In this document: in pieces, positions 22,572 to 33,410 of the stretch
Layout: every line of letters begins with the position of its first letter
Position numbering within the stretch: position 1 is the stretch's first letter
NCBI GenBank assembly: GCA_944548615.1
Contig: OX155955.1
Location: 12,681,027 to 12,745,026, forward strand
Reading direction: 5' to 3'
Source of the DNA: Micropterix aruncella
Taxonomy: Eukaryota > Arthropoda > Insecta > Lepidoptera > Micropterigidae
Length of the DNA: 64,000 nt
Program-made: the position numbers and the translations under genes
The notes under the pieces: generated by a model
Seen by the model: the letters and a program-made list of their open reading frames with translations, nothing else
Database searches by the model: none
Told to the model about the DNA's origin: nothing

Positions 22572-24210
22572 TGAACTCACAGCATCTACTGCTTTAGTTA
22601 GTGGTCTCTAGAGTAAATTTATAGTTGTGCTTTAGGATAACCTGACATATTGAATCAATTTTGTTATTAATCAGAAACCGAGCATTAGTTAGTCGCCCCA
22701 CGTGAAGGCGTCCCACGTGATTTACGGGCTTTATCTAGGGGTAATTACGCTACCTTCGTTCAAAAATAGATCAGGAATACATATGTATGTAGCAATATGG
22801 TCTTGATATCACACAAAATTATTCCCTTTATTGTTGCTAGTATAATTCATTTCAGAAAATACGGTTCATTCAAGTGGAATAAACGGTTCTTCCCTAAAAA
22901 ACAGCCTAGGCTTAGTTGGGTGGCACCAAACAAAACAATTTTCTAAATTCGTCTTAGTTAATTCTTCCTGTTATTGGTTTTAGAAATGTAACTATGCACT
23001 AAGCACTAATTAATTAATTAAATTAAATTAATATAGCTTTCTTTTAATGTAGTCTTCTTACCTCTTTCTTTAAGATCTAGTAATTTTATTGTCACTGTTT
23101 GCTTTCCCTTAGAAATAAGAAATAAGATCTCAAAGCTAGATATCAATGTCCAAGAAGCAATTTGACAATGACATTTCTTGTATATCGTAAATCTTGTAAA
23201 TCCTATATATTTATATTCATATAAATAGTAACTCTTGTATATTCAATTTTCAAATATATACAATAAAACCTTAAAATATCATGAATTATCATATAAACCT
23301 TATAATTCATGTGGTAAAACGCTCTTGTTGTTCAGTTCAGTTTGTTAAGTTAACTATGGAAGTAGGTGCGTTAAAAACTGAATATAACACTTCTGTGCTT
23401 GATGATTTTTTTATATCATTTTTGCTATCATCTATTTTTACTTAGATTAATTATCGATAGATAGATTAAAAATCGATAGATAGAAAAAAATATTTTTTTA
23501 CTTAGATTAATTATTGATAGATATACTAAAAAAAATATTGAAAAAGAAAAACTTAATAAAAAGATTATAAAATTATTTATAAATACCTTATATATCAATG
23601 ATTTTACTTAAAATTAAGGCATTCAAATGAAAATTCTCCTACAGTATCTGGCCATAGTATTAAGGCCACCTATTTACTAATTACACTATGAGTACTTATT
23701 TCCAATATGCCATATTTTTTATTGTTCCATATATTCCATATTCTTTGAATTATTTTATTTTATTATAATTAACAAGTACATTTTGCCATTATATTTATAA
23801 TAAACTAATGTTACCGTATGATATTATTAAAATTCTCAACTTCTATTAAGATTTGCCCTCGTCATGGTGAGAATGATAGAATAAAGAACGTTTCCCATCA
23901 CTTTTATTATATCCGACTACCGTATAGGATTTGTAGTTGAAAGAAGGCATTTTTATACAGTTTTCTCTGTCTTCGTTTTTTGTTTCGGTTGTCTACAAAT
24001 TCGAGTCTTCTCGTGATGTTGGCTGTAACAAAATTAATTAATTTCCTTTTGAATTTTAAATTTCAAGAGAAATGCCATTTTATTTAAAATAAAATATATA
24101 AAACTGATGATTCCCACGATAATTCTAATGTACTATTATTACATTTTAAATGAGGGTAAAAAAATTTTTTTGACACATTTCCTATAATTATGTATTATTT
24201 ATAAGCACCT
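22572..24210. other. AT-rich intergenic sequence
   Basis: No gene recognised. Scattered words such as taattaattaattaaattaaatt mark low complexity. Confidence 0.35.
23434..23541. repeat. Local duplication around cgatagata
   Basis: tttttacttagattaattatcgatagatag... at about 23436 recurs at about 23495 with small changes, a period of about 59 bp. Inner cgatagatagattaaaaa repeats occur. Confidence 0.7.
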
Positions 24211-24246
24211 AAAAGTAGGCACTGTTCTTGAACAGTGCCTACTTTT
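24211..24246. repeat. Perfect 17-bp hairpin, 2-nt loop
   Basis: aaaagtaggcactgttc (24211-24227) is followed by tt and its exact reverse complement (24230-24246). It belongs to a set of similar perfect hairpins in this window. Confidence 0.95.
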
Positions 24247-24966
24247 AACGTATTAAATGTTTAAGTCTGTGCCAAAATGCACTATGTGCCTAATAATTTG
24301 GCTGTGCTTAACCTGCTTATAATTATTATATAGGTGATACGATTTTGCTATTAACACGAATTTTCTAACTTGCCATCGGACGAAATGGCCCATAAATGCT
24401 TTTTTTAAAGAAATCACTTACTTTGTTATTCCTTATAGAACGTTCCGCGAGACAGTCGCGTACGACACATATTTGAAAAGAAGTGGTAATTCATTTTACA
24501 AACAACTAGACCGCAGATTTGATTTTACCTTTATTATTTATTGAAAGCAAAAACATCAAGGAATGCTGTCTAAAATGTTAAGAATGTAACCGGAGAATTT
24601 TATATTTTCCAAAGAAAAGTGGTATTCAAAGTATACTCGAAGTTTGTCAACTGCGAATCCTTCAGGCATGGAACGACGGTCGTAAATTTTCCCCATAAAT
24701 TTAAAAAAAAATACATTACTTTGGGTATTTTTATGATGGCACTTTAACATAGCTTCAAAATAAAAGTTGCTCTCGTTTTTTAGACGCAAATTAAAATAAT
24801 TGAGCAGAAGCCGTAGGTTATACTACACTTACAAGGAAAAGTTTATTAAATGTCATAATTTTGGAGACTGTAATTAACGAATCGGTAATTAATATCATTT
24901 TGCTGTCCCATTTGCTAAGTTTAGATATTATACAGAAATTTAAATATGTCAGTATTTTATTATAAA
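24247..24966. other. Unassigned sequence
   Basis: A minus-strand frame at 24556-24789 (77 codons) is open but unrecognised. Nothing else stands out. Confidence 0.3.
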
Positions 24967-25892
24967 CTAGCTGACCCGTGCCCACTTCGTTGGTCGGTAA
25001 AACTTTTTACCTGTGATGAAATTATGAGTGTGGTTAGATTTATTTCCTGACTGCCAAAAGAAGGGTTATATCATTGATCACTATAAAATCAATGGTTATA
25101 TATTTACTGAATATATGTATATATTTGCATGCCAATTTAACTATAATACCGTTATTTGTGAGTGGCTTCTTGTGAGTGTCTTATTTGTGAGCGTATTATC
25201 TCTTTAACTATTTATGCAGTAAAAGGGAAATTATATGCAATAAAAGGGAAAAGTCTTTTGTTTTAAACACTTGAGAAACACTAAGATCCAGAAAGTAAAT
25301 ACAAACTTTACCTCTTTATAATATCAGTATAGATTACGACACGGTGGCTGTTCCATACCTATGTCGTATTATCTCTTTAACTATTTATGCAGTAAAAGGG
25401 AAAAGTCTTTTGTTTTAAACACTTGAGGCGATAAATTTACTTATTTTGATAATAATTCATATTTGTTGATAATATAACCAATAAACCTGACCTAAGGATT
25501 TAAATTATTTTTTTAATATAAAATACTACTTTTTGTTACTTAAATATAAAAGTTAGACATATGCTGTCGCTGACTTTTTTGTATGCATTATCAAGGTCTA
25601 CAACTTTTCTCTAGAACTTAATTATATATCTCTCATCGTTAAGGCAGCGTTCGTTAGAAACGTTTTCGTTCGACCTTTTTTTCCGACTTACTTTGGAAAT
25701 CCGACTACCACGAAAAAGTCTTTTCATTTTTTCGGATTAATATATAGCCAATGATACTCACAAATAACGTGGCTTTCTCTTAGCAAAGTTTTCAGAATTT
25801 TCAAAATCGGAATTTTCAAAATCGGTTCAGTAGATCCAGAGATTACTTCCTACATCGTCACAAACTTTACCTCTTTATAATATTAGTATAGA
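24967..25892 (-). mobile_element. Non-autonomous Helitron with an extra internal 5' end
   Basis: On the minus strand it starts TC-TATACTAATATTATAAAGAGG (5' flank A) and ends ...CACGGGTCAG-CTAG followed by T. These are the Helitron rules: 5' TC, 3' CTRR, A|T target, no duplication. A second near-identical 5' terminus lies at 25332-25333, and the block tatctctttaactatttatgcagtaaaaggg occurs at about 25196 and again at 25367, so two partial copies are joined. The ends match the widespread insect family whose plus orientation reads ctagctgaccc...ttagtatagat. No coding capacity. Confidence 0.65.
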
Positions 25893-26029
25893 TTAAATAA
25901 GTAATATGGAAACTACCTTTAGTATATAATAGGGCATGATGCTTCTTCTAAAATCCTATTATTAGACGTTTGCCGAAATAAAATATAGTGTATTAAGGGT
26001 TCAAGTGTGATTCTTTACTCCACCATAAT

Positions 26030-26545
26030 TTCTAAATGCTTATACCGATTTAGAAGTTTGTGGTATGTTTACAAGCATGTTGTCATCCCGGGCAATAAAG
26101 GCTATCTTTACTGTCCATATGTCTAATAAATTTAAAAAAATAGATAAATAAACTCTCCCATCAAATGATAGGTCATATTTAGTATATTCTGAAATATATA
26201 GGCATCTATATAGATTAATACATAAACCACAAACATTTAATAACAACCAATTTTATTACCTGAGCACCGACGGCGACCGACTGCGTGCGGCACCGACCGG
26301 CGTAAGGCTAAGCGTCACGAGCGGCGCTCGATCGTCACGAGATACCTGCTACAGAGCGCGAAGCCCTGCGACGCCTCACTCAGTAAGCCGGCTCAATAGG
26401 CCCAGCTCACGTGAAGCCCCGCTAAAGGGTAATTGCCCAGCGGAAGACGTCACGGGCTTTGAAAAGGCCCGTCGACTGACACAGAAGCACTGGACGTTTA
26501 TAGCAATAACAGGTGTCGACAAAGCCGTAACGGAAATTGGGTAAA
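26030..26545. repeat. RTE-tail-like repeat, two parts in opposite orientation
   Basis: 26040-26240 is the reverse complement of the 28200-28400 and 33720-33800 type (ctaaatcggt... tttagaagt). 26250-26545, in plus orientation, matches 33838-34020: both contain gccctgcga, gccggctcaata / gccgggtcaatg, actcacgtgaa and ggcccgtcgac. So pieces of one family lie tail to tail. Confidence 0.55.
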
Positions 26546-26897
26546 ATGAATTTTGTTTCAACGAATATTGTTATTAGAACATTGGTCTTTAAAAAATGAA
26601 CGCGTGATCAAATTGCTTGAAATAATTATAAAAGCAATTGTAAAAATATTGAAAAAAAATATATTAAAAAAGTTTAAACACGACTTCCGTTACAAAAAGT
26701 TCAAAACAAGTTGTGTTACAGTGGGTGGCCATTTTAATTGGGACGCTGATTTTTGTTACTAATTTTCGCATATCAAAAACCCTCAACTCCTAAACGATGT
26801 TTATGTTTTAGTGTTAAAAACAACAATTTATTATATTTTGAAACCACATAAGTAATAAAATCATTTTAGTCATATTTTTCGTTTTTATACATGGAAG

Positions 26898-27680
26898 GTA
26901 ATGCTCTATGACTGGACGCCAGAGATGCTGAAATTTTATTTGAATGCCTTTCAGCATACACTTCCAGACCCCAGTAACCTCGCTCGTTGGAGCTTTGCCG
27001 AGGATAGTTCTTGTCCCCTCTGTAGCAATACCCCTTGCACAGCTAGACACATTCTAGCTGGCTGCAAGGTGGCCTTAGATCAAGGACGGTACACTTACCG
27101 CCATGACAAAGTTCTCGCTGTTATTCGCGAGGTAATTAGTCTCTCAGTGGCTCGTGCCAACAAGGGTTTGACAGTATCCTCCAAACCCCCAATACAGTTT
27201 GTGCGGGATGGCTCTAAAGGCAAAAAACATTCAACTACAAAACCTTTCTCAATAATCGAGAAAGCTGCAGATTGGATTCTGGAGGTTGATTCGGTCTCTA
27301 AGCAGTATAAATTCCCTGAAAGTCTCGGATGCACAGCCCTCCGTCCAGATATAACTCTTTACTCTCTATCTCGGAAGGTGGCTCTTATTGTAGAATTAAC
27401 TGTTCCATGGGAATCAAATATCCCAAAAGACCACGAGTACAAATTAAATAAATACCATGATCTTGCAAATGCCGTAACCCGGAACGGCTTCACTGTTCAC
27501 CTTCACGCGGTGGAAGTTGGCGCTCGTGGCCTGCCAGCTAAATCTCTATTTCACCTCTTTAAAGATCTTGGCCTTTCCAGAAAAATAATCAACTCTTTCT
27601 TAGAAAAATTATCTAAAACTGCGATTTGCGCATCTCAAATTCTATGGCTTCGAAGGGGGAGTGAATGGGTGGCAATGTGA
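26898..27680 (+). CDS. LINE ORF C terminus: zinc finger and restriction-like endonuclease
   Basis: An intact 259-codon frame from Met 26904. Residues 1-35 match the post-RT region of LINEs with a C-terminal nuclease (LKFYLNAFQHTLPDPSNL). C38, C41, H50 and C55 form a CX2CX8HX4C finger. RPD at 148-150, then E165 in VALIVELTVPWE and a further E171, form the PD...(D/E)-type active-site pattern of restriction-like endonucleases found downstream of the RT in R2/NeSL/CRE-type LINEs. Such a nuclease nicks the target DNA for target-primed reverse transcription. The RT is missing and the 5' truncation lies just upstream of 26898, yet this frame has no stops. Met is probably not a true start. It could be a recent truncated copy or a retained domain; I lean to the former. 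Confidence 0.7.
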   Translation, partial: VMLYDWTPEMLKFYLNAFQHTLPDPSNLARWSFAEDSSCPLCSNTPCTARHILAGCKVALDQGRYTYRHDKVLAVIREVISLSVARANKGLTVSSKPPIQFVRDGSKGKKHSTTKPFSIIEKAADWILEVDSVSKQYKFPESLGCTALRPDITLYSLSRKVALIVELTVPWESNIPKDHEYKLNKYHDLANAVTRNGFTVHLHAVEVGARGLPAKSLFHLFKDLGLSRKIINSFLEKLSKTAICASQILWLRRGSEWVAM

Positions 27681-27830
27681 ACGCTCACATGTGGCAAGAC
27701 AGCTGTCCTAAACCTACCACAGCCGGTTCGTAAGTCCGGAATCCACTGCTCACCCCCCAGAAGTGTAAAAAAAATAGTATTATGATGGGCCCGACTCCGG
27801 TCGGTGAATTCCATGGCAGCTCCGTTTGTA
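27681..27830 (+). other. 3' untranslated tail of the endonuclease-bearing LINE
   Basis: GC-balanced sequence after the stop, with a short aaaaaaa run near 27768-27774 and gggcccgactccggtcggtgaattcc before AT-rich sequence resumes. The element end is not marked by a clear duplication. Confidence 0.4.
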
Positions 27831-28189
27831 TTTATTATTTTACAAGTATTTAGCGTATTTTTTTATATTTATTGGTTACTTTGAAAAAATTGAAAAAATG
27901 TGTTTTTACAAAAATGAATTTTTAGGTATTTTTAGTATTGATATTACTAAAATCAATTTAAAAAAAAAAAAAAGGTATTGTTCTACTGAATATTTCAAAA
28001 AAAAATTAGAATGCGTCTTTTTATTACCAAAAATAGGAGTGGCGTTTAAATCCAAAACAAATAAGTATTTCCACCCTTCCTCACTTAATTACCAACATGA
28101 TGAGAAACGGATTTTACCGCAGTCGTTCTCAACGGGACGACTAAAATGTAATCACCTAATTACAAACCATTACCTTACGGTTTTGTTAT
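27831..28189. other. AT-rich stretch
   Basis: A 121-codon frame (27826-28191) is rich in Lys, Phe and Ile and follows the base composition. I do not regard it as a gene. Confidence 0.35.
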
Positions 28190-28430
28190 AAAATATTTGT
28201 GGTGTATGTATTTATCCATATAGATACTAGTATATTTTCAGAATATACTCAATCTGACCTTTTATTTGACACTAAATACGATATATTGATATTTGAACAT
28301 GTAGACAACTACTTACTTAATATTTGGATAGTTAAGGTACCCTATGATAGTGGAAATGACATAACGATTCTAACAGTACTACTAACTTTTAAATCGGCTT
28401 AAGCGTTTAGAAGTTATCGTGGCATAAAGA
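28190..28430 (+). repeat. RTE-tail-like repeat copy
   Basis: It shares ttttcagaatatactcaatctgacctt and gaaatgacataacgattctaacagtactac...ttttaaatcggct...gcgtttagaagttatcgtggca with 26040-26240 (inverted) and 33700-33830. Confidence 0.55.
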
Positions 28431-29249
28431 AACGAAAAACATACATAGATGAACCTAAAAACTTTACAGCCCGTTTTTGTTGGGCGTTCGTGTAAAAATA
28501 TGTTTTTTTTTTATTTTAGTGCAGTTGATGAACAGTTTTGTTTATAAAATATATTTTTAAACGTCCCCCGACTAATTTTAGTTCTTTTTAGTCCACGTTT
28601 TAAAACGGCAGTTAAGTTTTATTTTATTTTTGATTATTGTTCTTGTTTTATTCATGCGCACATCAATTCTAATTCGCTACACACATGCTACCTTTCCCCG
28701 CCTAAATCGTTATACCATTCCACGATTCGAGTTTAATAATGCATGCATATCTATATGAAAGTACGCCAGATAAAATCCCCAAAAATAAATAAATTCGTCA
28801 ACGTCCGAAACAGATTAAGGGCGACCGCAGCTGAACGGGAAAATTAATCCGACTTAAAATGGGGCCCATTTGCATTATGGCCAAAGTTGAAAAGTATTTC
28901 ATGCGTAAAATGCAGAAAAAGGGAAAGTGAACTTTAGATTCGGCTTACATGAAGGATATACGGCAAGAAGATTATGCAACAGTACTATATCAATACACCT
29001 TTATCGGTGTAGTTGGACATTGACGAGCGTCAATTGCTGCGGGCGAACCCGCCACCTCAGGAAGTTATAGCGTGATCAGCCTATAGTGAACGTAAAGACT
29101 TTATGTACAATACAATCCACAGTCAAACTACTCCAACAGCCCCAAACCCAAACCACTACGTAAGACCCAAACCACTACGTAACTGTGCTGTGATTTTGTC
29201 TCTTCCACGCAGATTGGTCAACGCCTTTACTTTCATAATACATATTAGC
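28431..29249. other. Intergenic; possible non-repeat block
   Basis: 28780-28950 is GC-balanced, with gaaaattaatccgac and cccatttgcattatggcc (an octamer-like atttgcat), and is not obviously repeated here. 28985-29060 carries a short match (gtagttg...gacgagcgtcaattgctgcgggcgaacccgccacctcaggaag) to the ends of the coding-like repeat at 15563 and 52952. Confidence 0.35.
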
Positions 29250-29400
29250 CTGAATATTAAAATAATAATAATTAGGGTTCGATTCCGAAGACAATGCATT
29301 TTTTTATGGTAAACATGACCTGATTCTACACCCTGGATTGGCTTCCGACGAGGGGACTCCTTATTAACACTTTCATAATACATATAGACAAATTAGATTA
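29250..29400. repeat. RTE-type tail fragment
   Basis: gggttcgattccgaagacaatgc..., then gtaaacatgacctgattctacaccctggattggcttccgacgaggggactcc, is the inverted counterpart of the 22190-22290 block. tttcataatacat words flank it on both sides (29230 and 29370). Confidence 0.5.
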
Positions 29401-29500
29401 CAATTTCAGTTAATTTTGACAATCGGTACAGCTATTCCTCAAGAAATTCTGGTGGACGTACTGACAGTCTCCAGTCCGGGGGTGAGGACTTTTTTTTTAT

Positions 29501-29830
29501 GAAATCGAAGATTATCACGGTTGTTTGGCATTATAAATAGGATAAAACGAATTTACCGCATGGAGTTTGTAGCACCCGACGTTTCCGCGACCCTGCAGCC
29601 GCCATTGTCCAGGGTAGACTAAAATGTTTTCAATGCCCATTGCCGAGCGCAAGGACATGACACAGGATAAAGTGAAAACCCCGCCGCGTCACCACCGTTA
29701 TAATTTACGGAGTAACAGCAGCAGTTCGCAGAATAACGGATGACGATTGACAGTACTTTAGTCAACCCTGGGCAAAGGCGGCTGCAACGTCGCCAAAACG
29801 TCGGGTACTATAAACTTTATTCTATTTACT
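29501..29830 (+). mobile_element. Penelope-like element copy 2
   Basis: The left arm 29501-29620 runs in the same order as 1129-1250 (gaaatcgaagattatc ... gccattgtccagggtagact). The right arm from 29765 (accctgggcaaaggcggctgcaacgtcgcc) is its inverted partner and fades at about 29820. Between them is a 41-codon coding tail. Same architecture as copy 1, opposite strand. Confidence 0.65.
29621..29743 (+). pseudogene. Penelope-like ORF tail, copy 2
   Basis: Forty codons and a stop: KMFSMPIAERKDM... then HHRYNLRS and a Ser/Asn run. It matches the copy at 1260-1493 in KMFxxPxAERKD and HRYNLRS but lacks the NRDDG part, so it is truncated further. The internal low-complexity stretch differs in length between the copies. 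Confidence 0.5.
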
Positions 29831-30599
29831 TATTTTATTATTATAGTCGCAGATATTCGAAAAATTTTAGACTTAGCCCCTTTCCCCTCCCGCGCCTCTA
29901 TTCTATGAGACTTTCAAATGTTCATCGGGATATTTAAAAGAATAACTTTACCGATTTTCAAAACTCGGTGAATTATTTTCGCTGATTTGCTCGGATCGTT
30001 AAACGATTAAATGACAGACAGTGAGGTTCTCTAATTGTATTTTCGTCCTTAGGGTGTGATATCCGATAATTTTATCAGGCAATAAAATTTCACATTAGCA
30101 TTCTTGGCACATCCATGGATACGCTGCGATAATTTAAATGTTCTACGTTAGCAACATAGGCGTAAAACGACAGAAATGTAGACCGACCAGAAGAGAGAAT
30201 ACTGAAGAGAATACCTAATAGTATGTCGAATAATGTTTCGACATACTATTAGGAATTTCAAAACAGAGAGAAACTGATGAATATAAAAAATACGAGAAAC
30301 TACTTCAACCACATTAATCTATTGAAAGAGAAAAAAATGTTATGGCCATACAAGTGTTTATTGAAATTCTACTTCTAGTGTTGATTGTTTACGTATTAAT
30401 TTCCTTCCATGACAATCGTAATACTTGCGTATAGTAATCGAAATTTATACTTATAACTTTAAAATATTATGTTGTGCTCAAAATCTGTTTTAGGCGTAAA
30501 AGGACAATTACGGAATGCCTAAATGTTGACGATGGCCTGTATATATATGTAGGGTCCGCTCAAGTAGACCCATTTACATATCGTGAACTCTCTTTTTTT
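29831..30599. other. AT-rich intergenic sequence
   Basis: No gene recognised. It contains the hairpin listed at 30214-30253. Confidence 0.35.
30214..30253. repeat. Perfect 17-bp hairpin, 6-nt loop
   Basis: cctaatagtatgtcgaa (30214-30230), loop taatgt, exact reverse complement at 30237-30253. Confidence 0.95.
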
Positions 30600-30989
30600 T
30601 GCTGAAATGGACCCTTTGCAAGTCGAAATCGATCTCTAAGAGTCCATATTTAAGAACCTCAACAGGCTTTTGGCGCCAGATTATTTTACCTCCTCAGGTT
30701 GGAGGTAATGACCACCTAAGTGTGTATCTTTTACGCATCAGCGGGCCACACATGAGGTACGGGGGATCTTCCTCTGCCCTTTGGCAGGTCCTGCACTTTT
30801 TCATGTCCCGGAGCTTGAGGTTGTACATGTGTCCGTTCAGGTCTCAATGCCCCGTGAGCGCCCTCACCAGTATGCGTAGATTGTTAATATTTAGCGATAA
30901 TGCCACACGGGCAGTCTTGCGGTCGTAAGCCTTGATTAACGCTTTGGAATGATTCAACCCTTTCGATAAAGTGAATACCTCATTGCTCT
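30600..30989 (-). pseudogene. I-group LINE ORF2, extreme C terminus
   Basis: On the minus strand one reads NNLRILVRALTGH, then a stop where active copies have Cys, then LNGHMYNLKLRD and CRTCQRAEEDPPYLMC. This is the conserved end of RNase H-bearing LINE proteins (LRxLTGLLTGHCxLxxHLxxxGL..CRxCxxEEET..HxLC). The RNase H part of what appears to be the same element is at 31888-32085; a plus-strand LINE fragment lies between. Dead. Confidence 0.6.
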
Positions 30990-31887
30990 TGCAGAAGTTA
31001 CACCGTTTAGGTATTCACGGTTCATTGCTACGCTGCACTGGATGGAATCATACTTATCGAATCGACCCTAATTAGTCCAAATAAACGGACATCTGTCGAA
31101 AGTCATCGACGTCACCTCCGGTGTGCCACAGGGAAACCATTTAATGCCTTTATTATTCACGCTGTTTATCAACGACATCTTAAAATGTTTCAGGAAATCG
31201 CAATTCATACTTTATACTGATGACCTTTAAATTTTCAATTTGATTGCTTCTGCTGATGACTGCTATGATATCCAAGCCGAGCTAATAAATTTACAACAGT
31301 ATTGCGTAACGAATAAACTGTACTTGAACTTAGACAAATGCAAAGACATGTTTTCTAGATCTCTTCGGCCTACGCTTTACCAATATTATATTAACGCACA
31401 TACACTAGAAAGAGTTTCGAAATTCACAGAGTTGGTTATAACATGTCATAGTAAACTTAGCTTCAATACTCATATCGAGCTAATCACTGTTATCAAGCTA
31501 ATCACCAAATGTTACCAGTTGCCGGGATGCATTTGGAGGGTAACGAAGCCTTTCAAGGATTTCCGCGTTGTTATGCTCCTTTTTACATTGCTTGTCCGGA
31601 GTAGGTTAGAGTTTAGCAGCGTGGTTTGGAATCCATGTTATGAACAATTTGTTTCACATATTGAAAGAGTTCAGAAAACGGTTTTAAGGTGGATGCATTT
31701 CAAATTCTTTAATGACATGGAATTCGCGGATTACAATGCCCAAATTCACTTTTTTAAATGTCAATCTCTGAAGACATATTATTATCTATCGTAGTACAGT
31801 AGGTAGAAAACGTTTTTAGATTTACATCAAATAACTCCATGAAATATTATCTCTAGTACGCAAGACTGATGTAAATCTTTTTTTTTT
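30990..31887 (+). pseudogene. CR1/Jockey-like LINE RT fragment inserted in the I-group LINE
   Basis: Plus strand: GVPQGNHLMPLLFTLFINDI near 31120, then YTDD at about 31215-31226 in place of Y/FADD, followed by a stop (DL*). The frame 31240-31794 then continues through LINLQQYCVTNKLYLNLDKC, a degenerate thumb region, and RSRLEFSSVVWNP. The 7-bp word ttgctct occurs at both borders (30983-30989 and 31888-31894) and could be the target-site duplication. RT would copy element RNA at the nick; this copy lacks both ends and the catalytic motif is altered. Confidence 0.6.
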
Positions 31888-32085
31888 TTGCTCTAAACAT
31901 ATTTTTTGAGCATTAGATTTGCAAGGCTTTTTGGTACGCCACAGCAAGGTGCAGGGCCGTATAACGTTCCCTTTGCCCCCGTCTTAGCAAGTTCGTTGGC
32001 TTTTTCATTTCCCTCGATTCCTGCATGTCCGGAAGCCTATCTTATAATTACCTTGTTCCAATAGTCCATATCTACCACGTTGGTC
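31888..32085 (-). pseudogene. I-group LINE RNase H fragment
   Basis: Minus strand reads (A)SGHAGIEGNEKANELAKTGA, the final RNase H motif (W-V-P/x-GHxGIxGNExADxLA), then GPAPCCGVPKS. With 30600-30989 it forms the two halves of one element split by the plus-strand insert. Confidence 0.6.
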
Positions 32086-32670
32086 TATATTCTATATGGA
32101 CAGCTATAGTATTTTTAAACAAAATAGTATTTTTGTTACTTGATTAATTTTTGTTATGTACCAAATTTTCATATTTTTTTTGTAATTTTTATCTCTTGGC
32201 ACCTAAATTTTTACAGGTCCACGAAGGTTGGCTGTAAGAGATTGTATTTTAGGCAATAAGTCCGCCTTTTGTACGTTTTTGTTTCGCAAAATTTTAAAAA
32301 TTCGAAAAATTCGAATAGTGATGGCCGATGGGCATTAGGCCGTTATGAGGCCGTTATGTAGCGTTAGCGCTCTAGGAAGCGCATAGATCCGTATTTCTTT
32401 TTGTAAATGGCATTTTTCTCAGCGCTGAGCGCCTCGACCAGTTCAGGTTGTTGCGTGATTGGCGGTTGCTAAGCGTGCGACCCGAGCCGCTCGAGCCAAA
32501 TCAGACGGGTTAATTAATGTGCAATAAAGAATCTCTATCTATCTATCTATATGTATCTAACTTGTTCTGGACTCGATAATTCGTTTCACTCTTATAGAGC
32601 CCGCCATGGGAATGCAACTCACGATGTTTTCAGCCCTCGAGATTTTATTTGTAGATGGTGGTAGTGCACG
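32086..32670. repeat. LINE/SINE 3' tails
   Basis: 32215-32285 (aggttggctgtaagagattgtattttaggcaataagtccgccttttgtac) matches the CR1-like 3' UTR at 36296-36350. 32330-32560 is GC-balanced and ends gcaataaagaatctctatctatctatctata, a LINE/SINE-type tail with (ctat)n at about 32533-32552. Confidence 0.45.
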
Positions 32671-33380
32671 CATACTAATTAATATACGAGTATAACGGTG
32701 GCTTATTCAATGAAGTCGACGTTTGCCGCATATACTTGCGTAATTGCATAAATACGTAAAGCGGCCGCCCGCGAATTGACACAATAGTAAAACCACCGAT
32801 CGGTGGTATGAGTCTTCTAGTGGTTAAATGATGTTTTCGTTGTTTTACCACTTGTTTAACCACTTGTTCAGCCCTCCTAGAACAGGGCCATTTACGTAAC
32901 TCATTTTCTGATCAGATGTTGCTTGGCGGAACAGGTATCGTGCGGCGGTGCACCGTCTACTCTTTTAGCTCGGTTCATGTGCTTACGTTTAAAAATAGAA
33001 ATTACTAATAATACTGTAATTCACCATTACTTTCCCTCTTATTAAAGTATATCTACATACATAAATCAACACAATGCTCGTCGCTAGTATAAAGATAATT
33101 TGAAATCGTAAATATTTTAAGGAAATGGCCAGGAAGGAATGAAGGAATGAACAAAGTGTGTTTCCGTGCGGTCGACGAGGGAAGTTTAATTAAAATGGCA
33201 TAGGCACTTTTTTTACATTCAGGAGTGCTGAGATAATTTATTATTATCTGAAAATGAAATGAAGATTGAAAGTATCATTTAATTTTGCTATATTTACAGT
33301 CTTAATTTAAAGAAACGCCCTACGGGTCTTTTTATATTTTTTGAGGGACTGAAATTAAATATCTTCTTTTGTGTTCACAT
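32671..33380. other. Intergenic sequence
   Basis: No gene. A minus frame at 32675-32863 is unrecognised. 33120-33200 has a gaaggaatgaaggaatga duplication. Confidence 0.35.
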
Positions 33381-33410
33381 AAACTCTGTATTTATTAAAA
33401 TACAGAGTTT
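33381..33410. repeat. Perfect 13-bp hairpin, 4-nt loop
   Basis: aaactctgtattt (33381-33393) pairs exactly with 33398-33410 around atta. Immediately after it aatcaagtt and aacttgatt form a 9-bp stem with a 10-nt loop. Confidence 0.9.

Noticed and set aside
27826..28191. 121-codon plus-strand frame rich in Lys/Phe
   Set aside because: Reflects AT-rich composition with poly-A. No homologous words seen elsewhere.
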